From: Bradyrhizobium oropedii
GTDB taxonomy: Bacteria > Pseudomonadota > Alphaproteobacteria > Rhizobiales > Xanthobacteraceae
Assembly (NCBI RefSeq): GCF_020889685.1
Contig: NZ_JACMYO010000064.1
Span: forward strand, 1 to 42,297
Reading direction: 5' to 3'
DNA: 42,297 nt
Below, piece after piece: positions 32,738-41,695 of this stretch (its first letter is position 1; each line of letters opens with the position of its first letter). Position numbers and translations under genes: made by a program. A model generated the notes under the pieces. That model did not search any database. It worked only from the letters and a program-made list of their open reading frames with translations, and was not told the DNA's origin.

Positions 32738-34468
32738 TTACTTCTTGTCGAGCGCGAACACCCAGATTACGCCGCCCTGCGGGACGTTGTTCTCGAAGCC
32801 CTTGACCTTGCCGGCCAATGCATCCTGGATGCGCTGGGCGTCGACGCCCCAGCCCGACTGGACCGCGATGTACTGCGTTCCATCGACCTCATAGGACATC
32901 GGCATCGCCATGATGCCGGAGTTGGTCTTCTGTTCCCACAGCAGCTCGCCGGTCTTGGCGTTGAAGATGCGGAAGGCACGGTCGTTGGTGCCGCCGGCGA
33001 GAACGAGATCGCCAGCGGTTGCCGTCACCGCGCCGAACAGCTGCGACGTCTTGTAGTCGTGCTGCCAGACCTTCTTGCCGGTGGCCGGATCCCACGCCTG
33101 CAACTCGCCGAAATGGTCGGCATTCGGCGCGGGGATCAGTCCGATGTCTTCAGGCTTGGTGCCGAGCCAGAGCTGGCCGGGAACCAACGGCTGCTTCTCG
33201 CCGGTGAAACCGCCGCAGAAGTTCTCGTTGGCGGGAACGTAGACGAGCTTGGTGTTCGGGCTATAGGCCGCCGACGGCCAGTCCTTGCCGCCCCACAGCG
33301 ACGGGCAGAACTCGACCCGCTTACCGAGCACGGGCTTGTGGTCGGGATCGAGGATCGGCCGGCCGGTCTCGGCCTCGACACCCTTCCAGACATTGGTCTT
33401 CACGAACGGCCAGCCGGCGACATAGTTGATCTTGTCCGCCTTGCGCTCCAGCACCCAGAAGATCGCATCACGCCCGGGATGGACCAGGCTCTTGAACGAC
33501 TTTCCATCGCGCTGCATGTCGATCAGCATCGGCGCGTCGACCTCGTCCCAGTCCCAGGAATCGTTCTGGTGATACTGGAAGTGGGTCTTGATCTTGCCGT
33601 TGTCGGGATCGAGCGCGATCACCGAGCTGGTGTAGAGGTTGTCGCCGGGATGCATCGATCCGGGCCACGGCGCGGCGTTGCCGACGCCCCAATAGACCGT
33701 CTTGGTGTCCCTGTCGTAGGTGCCGGTCATCCAGGCCGATCCGCCGCCGGACTTCCAGTCGTCGCCGCTCCAGGTCTCGTGACCGGGCTCGCCTTCGCCG
33801 GGAATGGTGAAGGTGCGCCAGAGCTCCTTGCCGCTGTTGGCGTCGTAGCCGACGACATAACCGCGCACGCCGAACTCACCGCCCGAGCCGCCCACGATCA
33901 CCTTGCCGTCGACGACGAGCGGCATCAGCGTCATGTACTGACCCTTCTTGTAGTCCTGGACCTTGGTGTCCCAGACCACCTTGCCGGTCTTGGCGTCGAG
34001 CGCGACGACATGATCGTCAGTCGTCGCGAGATAGAGCTTGTCCTCCCACAAGCCGACGCCGCGGCTGGTCGGATGCAGCTGGAACAGATCGTCGGGAAGC
34101 TGCCGCTTGTAGCGCCAGTACTCTTCGCCGGTCTTGGCGTTGAGCGCGATCACCTGCCCCATCGGGGTTGCGACGAACATCACGCCGTTGTTGACGATCG
34201 GCGGCGCTTCATGGCCTTCGAGCACGCCGGTCGAGAAGGTCCAGGCCGGCTTGAGGTCCTTGACGTTGGATGTGTTGATCTGGTTGAGCGGACTAAAACC
34301 CTGTCCGTCATAGGTCCGGCGATAGAGCATCCAGTTGCCGGGTTCGGGATTTTCGAGGCGCGCTGACGTCACCGAACTGTAGTTTTCGATCGGCCCCGCG
34401 ACGGCGTAGGTCGACATCAGGCACGTGAATGCGACACAACTCGACAGTAACCACTGCTTGCTTGTCAT
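32738..34468 (-). CDS. PQQ-dependent alcohol dehydrogenase, lanthanide-type signature
   Basis: A 576-residue quinoprotein with an N-terminal signal peptide (cut near AVAG, residue 25) and an eight-bladed propeller rich in tryptophan-docking repeats (ALNAKTGEEYW, ALDAKTGKVVW). Predicted metal ligands by family alignment are E198 (GGEFG), N264 (GVGNAAP), D306 and an extra D308 in SWDWDEV; the D-x-D pair is the hallmark of XoxF/ExaF/PedH-type lanthanide enzymes. The vicinal Cys-Cys of classical methanol/ethanol dehydrogenases is absent (the region before SRGVGLW has no cysteine). There is no cytochrome domain. It follows a Rieske protein gene by 70 bp and has a GGGAGG ribosome site. It should oxidise an alcohol in the periplasm. 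Confidence 0.9.
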   Translation of the reverse strand: MTSKQWLLSSCVAFTCLMSTYAVAGPIENYSSVTSARLENPEPGNWMLYRRTYDGQGFSPLNQINTSNVKDLKPAWTFSTGVLEGHEAPPIVNNGVMFVATPMGQVIALNAKTGEEYWRYKRQLPDDLFQLHPTSRGVGLWEDKLYLATTDDHVVALDAKTGKVVWDTKVQDYKKGQYMTLMPLVVDGKVIVGGSGGEFGVRGYVVGYDANSGKELWRTFTIPGEGEPGHETWSGDDWKSGGGSAWMTGTYDRDTKTVYWGVGNAAPWPGSMHPGDNLYTSSVIALDPDNGKIKTHFQYHQNDSWDWDEVDAPMLIDMQRDGKSFKSLVHPGRDAIFWVLERKADKINYVAGWPFVKTNVWKGVEAETGRPILDPDHKPVLGKRVEFCPSLWGGKDWPSAAYSPNTKLVYVPANENFCGGFTGEKQPLVPGQLWLGTKPEDIGLIPAPNADHFGELQAWDPATGKKVWQHDYKTSQLFGAVTATAGDLVLAGGTNDRAFRIFNAKTGELLWEQKTNSGIMAMPMSYEVDGTQYIAVQSGWGVDAQRIQDALAGKVKGFENNVPQGGVIWVFALDKK

Positions 34469-34538
34469 GAGATGCTACCTCCCTGCTCTGTTTTGTTTTT
34501 CAGTTTTGTTTAGGTCGTGCAGAACTCCCGGTGTGGCC

Positions 34539-35186
34539 TCATCCTCCCTGCTGAACACCCACCTTCCCGACGAATGGCGCTGCGACCGTGATCGCGCCGT
34601 CGGCAACCGTCAGCGGCAATGCCGCGAGGCGACGTGGCGCCGGCCCGAACACGACCTGCGCATTCTGCCGCGGATCGTATTCGGAGTTATGACACATGCA
34701 TTTCAGAACGGTCTTGTCGCCCTGCTCTTCCTTCACCCAGGCGGTGATCGGACATCCGGCATGCGAGCAGATGACGGAGTAGCAGACGATGCCGTCAGGC
34801 GCGCGGGCGCGTGTGGCATCGTCCAGTTCGCTCGGATCGAGCTTGACCAGCACCACCTCGTTCAGCCGCGAACCTTTGCGGACGACGGAGGTCTTCGGAT
34901 CTTGCGGCCAGGCGCGAACCGGCGGACCACCGAGCTTCAGATCATCCGACTTGATGACCTGGCCGGCCTTGTCGCCCTCGGCGCGCACAAGCAGATCGGC
35001 TTTTTGCGGTCGCTCACTCGCGCCCGGCTGCTCGTCGTCATCGGCGGCTGCGGGCTCGATCGCGGCAAGACAGGCGCAGCCCGCGAGCGCAGTCAGCACC
35101 GCGCGACGCGTCGGGTCGGTGCACGCCCCTGCCGCATCGGATTCAGCGGATTGTTCGATGGAAGCGCTGGGGTTGGATTGCTGCAT
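34539..35186 (-). CDS. Exported Rieske (2Fe-2S) protein
   Basis: A 215-residue protein from the ATG at 35186 (earlier starts are possible; no clear ribosome site marks any). A twin-arginine signal TRRAVLTALAG lies at 26-36, then a hydrophobic stretch. The Rieske motifs are CSHAGC (C140, H142 as ligands, C145) and CMCHNSEYD (C163, H166 as ligands, C165), with C145-C165 able to form the stabilising disulfide, as in bc1-type Rieske proteins. It has no partner cytochrome b here. Its position just upstream of the PQQ dehydrogenase suggests it is an electron acceptor or relay for that enzyme, which is inference. Confidence 0.87.
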   Translation of the reverse strand: MQQSNPSASIEQSAESDAAGACTDPTRRAVLTALAGCACLAAIEPAAADDDEQPGASERPQKADLLVRAEGDKAGQVIKSDDLKLGGPPVRAWPQDPKTSVVRKGSRLNEVVLVKLDPSELDDATRARAPDGIVCYSVICSHAGCPITAWVKEEQGDKTVLKCMCHNSEYDPRQNAQVVFGPAPRRLAALPLTVADGAITVAAPFVGKVGVQQGG

Positions 35187-35312
35187 GGCGCAAGCTGAGC
35201 GTGCAACTCGGCCGAAAAGATGGCGACACACCTTCTCGATGCACGAACGCATGCGCAAAAAATGCGCTACAGCTTTTGGTTGATCGGCCGCGCCGCTTCG
35301 CGAATGCTTCGA

Positions 35313-35651
35313 TCAGGGTTCGTTGACGAAGCTCAGCCTGCCGACAGGTTTCAGCGTCTTTGCATCAAATGTGCGGATCTCTGTTGCACCGCCTATATCG
35401 AGCGTGAGCACCAGCCGCTCGCCGGCGACGCCGGTTGCGACGATGCGGGCGCCTTTCGGCAGCGCAGCAGTGACGTCGGATACCGAAACGGGGCTTCCCT
35501 CGCTGCGATAAAGGCGGTAGCCGATGGCAATCAACACGACGGCCACGGCCAAGGCCGAGGTCAGGCCCGCGATCAGCATCATGCGCCGCACCCGCGCGAT
35601 CAGCGCGGCCTGGTCGGGGGTCGGTTCGGTCACAGCGGTGTCGGTCATCAC
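35313..35651 (-). CDS. DUF6476-type small membrane protein
   Basis: A 112-residue protein with one transmembrane segment (about 24-45: MMLIAGLTSALAVAVVLIAIGY) and a C-terminal soluble domain containing LPKGARIVATGVAGERLVLTLD. This small protein sits divergently beside an RluA-family gene in many alphaproteobacteria. Function is unknown. Two adjacent ATGs at the start make the first residue uncertain by one. Only 14 bp separate it from the pseudouridine synthase reading frame, so at least one of the two starts or promoters must overlap the neighbour. Confidence 0.75.
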   Translation of the reverse strand: MMTDTAVTEPTPDQAALIARVRRMMLIAGLTSALAVAVVLIAIGYRLYRSEGSPVSVSDVTAALPKGARIVATGVAGERLVLTLDIGGATEIRTFDAKTLKPVGRLSFVNEP

Positions 35652-35665
35652 AAGGCTCTATATCT

Positions 35666-36694
35666 TTGCAACAGGTCGATTTGAATCAGGTCTCTTCGAA
35701 TGGCGGTCGGAAGCTGGAGGTCATCGTCGCAGGCGACGAGGGCTCGGCCCGGCTTGACCGCGTGCTCGCACAGCGCACTGCGGAGCTGTCGCGGTCCCGG
35801 CTGAAGGCGCTGATCCTCGCCGGTTCCGTGGCGGTCAAGGACGCCGTCGTGCGCGACCCCGCTTATCATGTCGCCAAGGGCGATACGATCATAATCGACG
35901 TGCCGGAGGCCGTGCCCGCCGAGCCTCAGGGCGAGGACATCGCGCTCGATATCGTGTTCGAGGACGACGACATCATCGTCATCAACAAGCCCAGGGGCCT
36001 TGTCGTGCATCCGGCGGCCGGCCACGCCACGGGAACGCTGGTCAACGCGCTGATCGCGCATTGCGGCACCAGCCTGTCCGGCATCGGCGGGGTCAAGCGG
36101 CCGGGCATCGTGCACCGGCTCGACAAGGACACCACCGGGCTGATGGTGGTGGCCAAGAACGACCACGCCCATCAGTCGCTGACCGCACAGTTCGCCGACC
36201 ACGGCCGCACCGGCCCGATGGAGCGCGGCTACATGGCGTTCGCCTGGGGTGTGCCGAACCGGCCCCACGGCACCATCGACGCACCGATCGACCGCCACCC
36301 GCATGCCCGCGAGAAAATGGCGGTGCGCCAGGGCGGCCGCGAGGCGATCACCCATTTCGAGGTGCGAGAGAGCTTTGCCGGCCGCGACGGCAAACCGGTC
36401 GCCTCGCTGCTGGCCTGCCGGCTCGAGACCGGGCGGACCCATCAGATCCGGGTGCACCTTGCCCATCTCGGCCACCCCTTGATGGGCGACAGCGTCTACG
36501 GCTCGCACTTCAAGACCAAGGCCGGCCATCTCGGGCCGGAAGGTAAGGACGCACTTACCGCCCTCGACCGGCAGGCCCTGCACGCCTATCTGCTGGCTTT
36601 GGAACACCCCCGCACCGGGGAACTTTTACGCTGGGAGTCGGCCCTGCCGGAGGATTTGCTTCTCCTGCAGCGGGCGCTGGCAGCGGCGGTATGA
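35666..36694 (+). CDS. RluA-family 23S rRNA pseudouridine synthase (RluD-like)
   Basis: An approximately 342-residue enzyme with an S4 RNA-binding domain (about 28-85) and the RluA catalytic domain. The motif HRLDKDTTGLMVVAK at 150-164 contains the catalytic aspartate D153; LETGRTHQIRVHLAHLGHPLMGD is the second conserved block. RluD modifies uridines in helix 69 of 23S rRNA and helps ribosome assembly; the exact RluA/C/D subclass is not certain. No ATG is available: TTG at 35666 and TTG at 35681 are the candidates. It is followed by rpoH on the same strand after about 215 bp. Confidence 0.88.
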   Translation: MQQVDLNQVSSNGGRKLEVIVAGDEGSARLDRVLAQRTAELSRSRLKALILAGSVAVKDAVVRDPAYHVAKGDTIIIDVPEAVPAEPQGEDIALDIVFEDDDIIVINKPRGLVVHPAAGHATGTLVNALIAHCGTSLSGIGGVKRPGIVHRLDKDTTGLMVVAKNDHAHQSLTAQFADHGRTGPMERGYMAFAWGVPNRPHGTIDAPIDRHPHAREKMAVRQGGREAITHFEVRESFAGRDGKPVASLLACRLETGRTHQIRVHLAHLGHPLMGDSVYGSHFKTKAGHLGPEGKDALTALDRQALHAYLLALEHPRTGELLRWESALPEDLLLLQRALAAAV

Positions 36695-36727
36695 CGCACC
36701 CCTCCCGGAAAAGGCACGTCATGACAA

Positions 36728-36740
36728 CAGGTTATACCTG
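36728..36740. promoter_or_regulatory. Small palindrome upstream of rpoH
   Basis: CAGGT-TAT-ACCTG is a perfect inverted repeat about 170 bp before the rpoH start, in the 216-bp region that must contain the rpoH promoter. I could not identify a convincing sigma-70 or heat-shock promoter here. Confidence 0.35.
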
Positions 36741-36910
36741 CCACACGGGGACGTGACGTCAGCAATCCTTCCCTATCACGGACAGTTTGGTGTATGTTGC
36801 ACCTGCGCTGAATATCCAGCGCGGAACATCGCAGCCTGGCCGGCTTTAGCCCAGCGGCCACCTGCCGGGCCCGCCGCTATCGGGGGTCTGAACCACTGGA
36901 GGGCGCTCGA

Positions 36911-37807
36911 ATGGCCCGTACAGCTACGTTACCGGTCCTCAACGGAGAATCCGGTCTTTCCCGTTACCTCGCCGAGATCCGCAAGTTCCCCATGCTGGAG
37001 CCCCAGCAGGAGTACATGCTCGCCAAGCGTTGGCGCGAGCATGATGATCGCGACGCGGCGCATAAGCTCGTCACCAGCCATCTCAGGCTCGTGGCCAAGA
37101 TCGCCATGGGCTATCGCGGCTACGGCTTGCCGATCTCCGAGGTCGTCTCGGAAGGCAATGTCGGCCTGATGCAGGCGGTGAAGCGATTCGAGCCCGAGAA
37201 GGGCTTCCGTCTCGCCACTTACGCCATGTGGTGGATCAAGGCGTCAATACAAGAGTACATTCTGCGTTCCTGGTCGCTCGTGAAGATGGGCACCACCGCG
37301 AACCAGAAGAAGCTGTTCTTCAACCTGCGCAAGGCGAAGAGCAAGATCTCCGCGCTGGAAGAGGGTGATCTCCACCCCGACCAGGTGAAGCTGATTGCCA
37401 AGCGCCTCGGCGTGACCGATCAGGACGTGGTCGACATGAACCGCCGCCTCGGTGGCGACGCGTCGCTCAACGCCCCGATCCGCGACGACGGCGAAGCCGG
37501 CGAATGGCAGGACTGGCTGGTCGACAACTCGCCCAACGCCGAAGCCCTGATGGCCGAGAGCGAAGAGTTCGATCATCGCCGCCAGGCCCTCAATGGCGCG
37601 ATCGGCGTGCTCAACCCGCGCGAACGCCGCATCTTCGAGGCGCGTCGTCTGGCGGACGAGCCGATGACGCTGGAAGACCTCGCCGCCGAGTTCGGCGTGT
37701 CGCGCGAGCGCGTGCGGCAGATCGAGGTCCGCGCCTTCGAGAAGGTGCAGTCGGCCGTCAAGGGCACGATTGCCCGGCAGGAAGCAGCACTCGAAGCCGC
37801 GCACTGA
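36911..37807 (+). CDS. rpoH: RNA polymerase sigma-32 (heat-shock) factor
   Basis: A 298-residue sigma factor. Region 2 has the -10-recognising stretch GFRLATYAMWWIKASIQEYILRSW (split around 98-121), the RpoH box QKKLFFNLR lies at 132-140, and region 4 ends with FGVSRERVRQIEVRAFEKV, the -35 helix-turn-helix. The RpoH box separates it from housekeeping and stress sigmas. A GGAGGG ribosome site precedes the ATG. Some alphaproteobacteria have two or three rpoH genes with different roles; which paralogue this is cannot be told here. A strong terminator follows the stop codon. Confidence 0.95.
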   Translation: MARTATLPVLNGESGLSRYLAEIRKFPMLEPQQEYMLAKRWREHDDRDAAHKLVTSHLRLVAKIAMGYRGYGLPISEVVSEGNVGLMQAVKRFEPEKGFRLATYAMWWIKASIQEYILRSWSLVKMGTTANQKKLFFNLRKAKSKISALEEGDLHPDQVKLIAKRLGVTDQDVVDMNRRLGGDASLNAPIRDDGEAGEWQDWLVDNSPNAEALMAESEEFDHRRQALNGAIGVLNPRERRIFEARRLADEPMTLEDLAAEFGVSRERVRQIEVRAFEKVQSAVKGTIARQEAALEAAH

Positions 37808-37835
37808 TCGCGAGGCGGCGACCAACAGACACGAA

Positions 37836-37861
37836 AGCCGGCGGCAACGCCGGCTTTTTTG
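37836..37861 (+). terminator. Rho-independent terminator of rpoH
   Basis: AGCCGGCG-GCAA-CGCCGGCT is a perfect 8-bp stem with a tetraloop followed by a run of T (37855-37861). Confidence 0.9.
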
Positions 37862-38025
37862 TTTTGTCTGCAGGATGGGCTGGTTTTTGGCATGATGCTT
37901 CGGCACGCACCTCGATCTACGGCGTGTGGCGCGCGAGTCTCATGGGCAGCAGACTGCAGGCCCCCTGCCAGGACCGGACTCCTCAACTATGCAAATTCCA
38001 GCACATCGGACACCGAGTGCGTAGC

Positions 38026-38943
38026 TCAGGGACGAACGCGGATGATCGTCTTCCCCTTACGTCGCTCGGTCGGGTTTAAGGCGGCGACGGCATCGTCGAG
38101 GGTCGCGACGTTGCCGATGTTCGTGCGCAGTCGTCCGTCCCGCACCCTCTGGACGATCTCACCCAGTTGGGCACGATCGGACTCGACGACGAAGTCGACC
38201 GCGCGGCCGTCGGCGGGCTGGGCCTCGACCGGCCCGACGATGGACACCAGCGTTCCTCCGGCTCGAATCAGGCGTGCGGACCGCTTTCCGACCTCGCCGC
38301 CGATGCCATCGAGCACCAGATCGACGCCGCCGACGCCTTCCAGTGTGTCGTGGTCGAGGTCGACGAACTCCTTCGCACCGAAGTCGAGCACCGTCTGACG
38401 GTCGGCGGCGCGTCCGGTACCGATGACGTAAGCGCCGAACTCTCGTGCGAGCTGCGTCACCATCGAACCGACTGCGCCGGCCGCACCATGCACGAGTACG
38501 CTGTGCCCCGCCTGAAGGCGACCGTGCTGGAACAGTCCCTGCCACGCGGTGAGGCCCGAGATTGGCAGACTTGCGCCCACCGTGAAGTCGACATCATCCG
38601 GGAGCGGCGCGAGGTTGCGTGCCTCAATGGCTACATACTCCGCCAGGGTGCCGTCGCGATACCAATCGGCGAGGCCGAACACTCGCTGTCCCACCGACAG
38701 CCCCGTCGTGCCGTAGCCGAGCGCGCTGACGACCCCAGCGAGCTCGTGGCCGGGGATCGACGGTGTTCGATCATGGTCGAGGCGATCGGTCCAGGTCGAG
38801 GGCCACTCCAGTTCAGTCGGGACGAATCCCGACGTATGAACCTGAACGACGACGTCGTTTATCGCTGCCTGCGGCTCGGGCCGCTCCACCAGCTTCATCC
38901 CGGCCTTTCCCGCAGCCTGGTCCGTTACCAGAATTGCCTTCAT
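38026..38943 (-). CDS. NADP-dependent quinone oxidoreductase-like (MDR family)
   Basis: A 305-residue medium-chain dehydrogenase/reductase without the structural zinc lobe. The ATG at 38943 follows an AGGAG site; the longer frame upstream is not needed. Features are PGHELAGVV in the N-terminal catalytic domain, and VLVHGAAGAVGSMVTQLAREFGAYVIGT as the NAD(P)-binding Rossmann start. The usual substrates are quinones or enals, reduced in the cytoplasm. It lies 65 bp after a membrane-protein gene, downstream of an AraC-type regulator on the same strand, and may be part of that regulator's target set. Confidence 0.87.
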   Translation of the reverse strand: MKAILVTDQAAGKAGMKLVERPEPQAAINDVVVQVHTSGFVPTELEWPSTWTDRLDHDRTPSIPGHELAGVVSALGYGTTGLSVGQRVFGLADWYRDGTLAEYVAIEARNLAPLPDDVDFTVGASLPISGLTAWQGLFQHGRLQAGHSVLVHGAAGAVGSMVTQLAREFGAYVIGTGRAADRQTVLDFGAKEFVDLDHDTLEGVGGVDLVLDGIGGEVGKRSARLIRAGGTLVSIVGPVEAQPADGRAVDFVVESDRAQLGEIVQRVRDGRLRTNIGNVATLDDAVAALNPTERRKGKTIIRVRP

Positions 38944-39008
38944 GGCGATTTTCTCCTGAGTCATTTGTCTCTTTGCCGGAAATGTTGCAGCGCTGGAGCA
39001 AGTGGACT

Positions 39009-39425
39009 TCAAGCGCTTGCTGTCTGCATCTGCATCGCATCAGGCTTCTGCAGGCAGAGCACCACCAGCAGCGCCCCGCCGTTTGCCCAGTAATACCAGG
39101 CATCGAACCCGGTAAAGCCGAGGACAAACGGCACCGTCACGAAGATGATGCCGACGAGAGCATCAACCGCGACATGAAATGAGAACGGGATAATCCGGAT
39201 CACGCCGGTCTTGTGATCCGTGAAGAACGTCAGAATGATCGCCGCCACGCCAGTGACGACGGCGATCCATTTTGCCGAAGGATTTGAGCCGCCGAGTCCG
39301 AGCACGAAGGGCAAGGCGATCAAGCTCGCAGCAACCGGATAGTCCAGGTAAGCGTGCACCGTCTTGGTGACGAACCTGGGATCGAAGCGAGTGACGGGAT
39401 GGGTGGCCTGTCGAGTGATTTGCAC
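39009..39425 (-). CDS. Four-helix membrane protein, SPW-repeat-like
   Basis: A 138-residue protein with four hydrophobic segments (about 31-46, 52-69, 86-104, 108-125). It is an internal duplication: each half has a helix with an Asp in its start, the phrase PFVLG (39-43 and 99-103) and a following Trp segment, as in the SPW repeat family. Function is unknown. It lies between the AraC-type regulator and the quinone oxidoreductase-like gene, all on the minus strand. Confidence 0.7.
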   Translation of the reverse strand: MQITRQATHPVTRFDPRFVTKTVHAYLDYPVAASLIALPFVLGLGGSNPSAKWIAVVTGVAAIILTFFTDHKTGVIRIIPFSFHVAVDALVGIIFVTVPFVLGFTGFDAWYYWANGGALLVVLCLQKPDAMQMQTASA

Positions 39426-39517
39426 GATGGACTCCTTTGGTTTGAGTGGCCGCTATGCAACACCAATCACCTAGGATCGCGCAGGAGGCAGGAGCAAGAC
39501 ACGCAAGCAAAGTATGG

Positions 39518-39534
39518 ACTGTCTGCAAGACAGT
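39518..39534. promoter_or_regulatory. Palindrome between the AraC gene and the membrane-protein gene
   Basis: ACTGTCT-GCA-AGACAGT is a perfect 7-bp-arm inverted repeat about 93 bp before the membrane-protein start. CATACT next to it on the minus strand could be a -10. It is a candidate operator controlling the two downstream genes. Confidence 0.5.
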
Positions 39535-39551
39535 TGGGACGATATGCAAAC

Positions 39552-40493
39552 CTATGACGATTCAAGATCACGAGTATCGGTCGGAGGAATTCCAAAGCGT
39601 TGGGAAAATGCCCGCGCAAAGGCGGCCGCCGATTGGTATCCAGCCTGAGCTGCAACCTCTTTCACGCTTGCTTTGGAACTGCTGAGCCTGGCCAAAGCTT
39701 TTTGCAATCTCCATTCCGTGACATAAGCCATAGGCGCAACACCGACGAGTTCCGTAAACCGCTCCGCGAAGCGGCTCCGCGACATGCCGCTTGCTTTTGC
39801 GAGAGTTTCGACCGTCCATGGATCGCCGGGCGTTTTGTGCACCAGTTCAAGGGCGCGGCCGATATGAAGATCGGTCATTGCGGCCATGACGTTGGCCAGT
39901 GGCAGATGACGTTCGACGCTTGCCCGCACAGCCTCGATAAAAAAAACTTCCGACAGACGGGCGATCGAAGCGGCGGCGCCGACCTCGTCACTCAGTGCTC
40001 GCCGCGCAACCAAGCGCAATGACTCGTCAAGCAGCGGATAACGAGCGCGGTCGGGCTGGGTTATCAGGATTACTTCGGGCAATGCGCCAAGCAGCGGATG
40101 ATCGGCGCCCTGCGAAAAGCCCAAGTGACCACAAACCATTTGCGTCGTGGCCTGAGGGTCACTCTTGCCAATCACAAACGCGCCCTTGCCGTCGTAACCA
40201 GATTCTTGGATCACGCGTTCTAGCGGCGCCGGCGCTCGGCCGAGACGATCGGCAAGGACATGCCCCCGACCGCGGGGAATCAAAACGACATCGCCTGGTT
40301 CAAGAACGATATTGCTGCCGGACGGGAGGCTCACATGGCAGCACCCCTGGATCACAAAATGGAACCGTGCGGCTTGCTGATATGGTGGAACGGTAATGGC
40401 CCAAGGTGGCGAATAGTCAGTACGGAAGTAAAGTGTTCCTTTGAGCCTGATGGTCTCAAAGACATCACTCAAGAGGTCGAACATGTGGGCCAT
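39552..40493 (-). CDS. AraC-family regulator with cupin sensor domain
   Basis: A 313-residue regulator. Residues 1-180 are a cupin-type ligand domain (FHFVIQGCCHVSLPSG, LEPGDVVLIPRGRGHVLAD), and residues about 210-310 are an AraC DNA-binding domain with two helix-turn-helix units (TVETLAKASGMSRSRFAERFTELVG and VKEVAAQAGYQSAAAFARAFSQRFG). AraC proteins with this cupin type often control alcohol, quinone or reactive-electrophile genes. The following membrane protein and quinone oxidoreductase-like gene are likely targets by position. Confidence 0.9.
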   Translation of the reverse strand: MAHMFDLLSDVFETIRLKGTLYFRTDYSPPWAITVPPYQQAARFHFVIQGCCHVSLPSGSNIVLEPGDVVLIPRGRGHVLADRLGRAPAPLERVIQESGYDGKGAFVIGKSDPQATTQMVCGHLGFSQGADHPLLGALPEVILITQPDRARYPLLDESLRLVARRALSDEVGAAASIARLSEVFFIEAVRASVERHLPLANVMAAMTDLHIGRALELVHKTPGDPWTVETLAKASGMSRSRFAERFTELVGVAPMAYVTEWRLQKALARLSSSKASVKEVAAQAGYQSAAAFARAFSQRFGIPPTDTRDLESS

Positions 40494-40775
40494 CTCGTCC
40501 AGCTAGACGCCCCGCACCCGCTTGCACGGTAGCAGACTTCGCCTCGCATGTCGCTGATGGGTCAATAGCCGTCCATGGTGGCTAAACCGGGCGGCGCCCG
40601 CTCCAGTCCGATGAGCCGACGCAACCCCAGAGACATTTGGCTATGGACCACAAGCGGTTGTTTGGGCGTGACCTGCAACACGCGCCTGGCGGACGCAAGC
40701 GAACCTCTGATGGCCTCGATCCGACCAACGCATGGAGCGCTCGCGCAGATGGCGAGGCGCGAATGCGAGGTCGTA

Positions 40776-41123
40776 ATGCCGATCACACTGCAATCCACCG
40801 CCGGCGGCTTCTCCGCCGAGTTCATGAGCAGGCTGCCTGGGCTGGAACGGGCGATGACCGAGGGCGGGCTCGAGCCGTCCGATTTCGTGTTCTCGAAGGA
40901 CTTCGCCTCGCTGGTGGCGACGCCGTACGTCGGCCCGTTCTTCTACGACTACACGGTGTTCACCGGCGGCGAGAGCTTTACCGTCACCGAGCCGAACGAC
41001 ATCCGGTTCCTGGACTACATCAACAACCGCTGCCTCGCGGCCGAACAACCCGATGAGCCGGCGGTTGCACGGCCGCCCGGTGCGATCAGCCGGTTCTTGC
41101 GCTGGATGGCACAGCCGATCTGA
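40776..41123 (+). CDS. Hypothetical protein
   Basis: A 115-residue protein I do not recognise. The ATG at 40776 is chosen because a GAGG site precedes it and the stretch upstream in the same frame reads as low-quality sequence. It contains FSAEFMSRLPGLERAM, FVFSKDFASLVATPYVGPFFYDYTVF and FTVTEPNDIRFLDYINNRCLA. It has no signal peptide and no clear membrane helix. A GCGGC-rich hairpin followed by CTTTTTG (about 41145-41166) may terminate it. Confidence 0.6.
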   Translation: MPITLQSTAGGFSAEFMSRLPGLERAMTEGGLEPSDFVFSKDFASLVATPYVGPFFYDYTVFTGGESFTVTEPNDIRFLDYINNRCLAAEQPDEPAVARPPGAISRFLRWMAQPI

Positions 41124-41269
41124 GCACGCGGCATCTTCGAGGCGCGGCGGCAACGCCGGCTTTTTGTTGCCGTGGATCGCGCTGCCACGCTTGTCGCAGC
41201 ACCTTTGCGGGCGTGCCGCCGCAAAAGCGACACGAAATCATTGCGCCATTGAGCGTCCCTAAACGATAG

Positions 41270-41695
41270 GTGTCATCTCCCGTGACCTTCAAATATGGCC
41301 TTGTCGGCCTGCTCGTGATCATCGCTCCGTGCGCCCATGCACAATCGGACGACGAGATGGCAGCATGCGTCGATCGTTCGGACGGCGTTTCAAGCAGGAT
41401 GCTGGATTGCGGTAAGACCGAGATCGACAAATGGGATGCGCGGTTGAACGCCGCATACCAACTGCTGCTGCATCGAGAAAGCGGCGCAGGGCGGGCGAAG
41501 CTGCAGGCAGAACAGAAGGCCTGGCTCCATCATCACTTGAGCGAAACCCGCCGTCTCGCGAGCGACCCGGACGCGGGCTCGGGGGCCTTCATGACCTCGC
41601 AGAGCTTCGAGTTGGATGACATCGCCAAACGCACGCGCGAATTAGAACGCCTTGGCAACGCACACCGATCCGAATCGTCTCAGCCACTGAGATGA
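41270..41695 (+). CDS. LprI-like exported protein (DUF1311 type)
   Basis: A 141-residue protein starting with GTG at 41270 (another GTG at 41282 is possible). A signal peptide runs to AHA near residue 24. The mature part has the LprI/lysozyme-inhibitor-like pattern: a cysteine pair (AACVDR and MLDCGKTEIDKWDARLNAAYQLLL) and a helical region ending AEQKAWLHHH. Relatives may inhibit lysozyme, but most are uncharacterised. It stands alone on the plus strand. Confidence 0.72.
   Translation: MSSPVTFKYGLVGLLVIIAPCAHAQSDDEMAACVDRSDGVSSRMLDCGKTEIDKWDARLNAAYQLLLHRESGAGRAKLQAEQKAWLHHHLSETRRLASDPDAGSGAFMTSQSFELDDIAKRTRELERLGNAHRSESSQPLR

Noticed and set aside
33059..34366. Open frame of 435 codons on the plus strand
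   Set aside because: Antisense to the PQQ dehydrogenase, no recognisable domain.
40494..40775. Possible gene fragment between the AraC gene and the hypothetical gene at 40776
   Set aside because: Frames on both strands are open but have no ribosome site or recognisable family; nothing supported is visible here.
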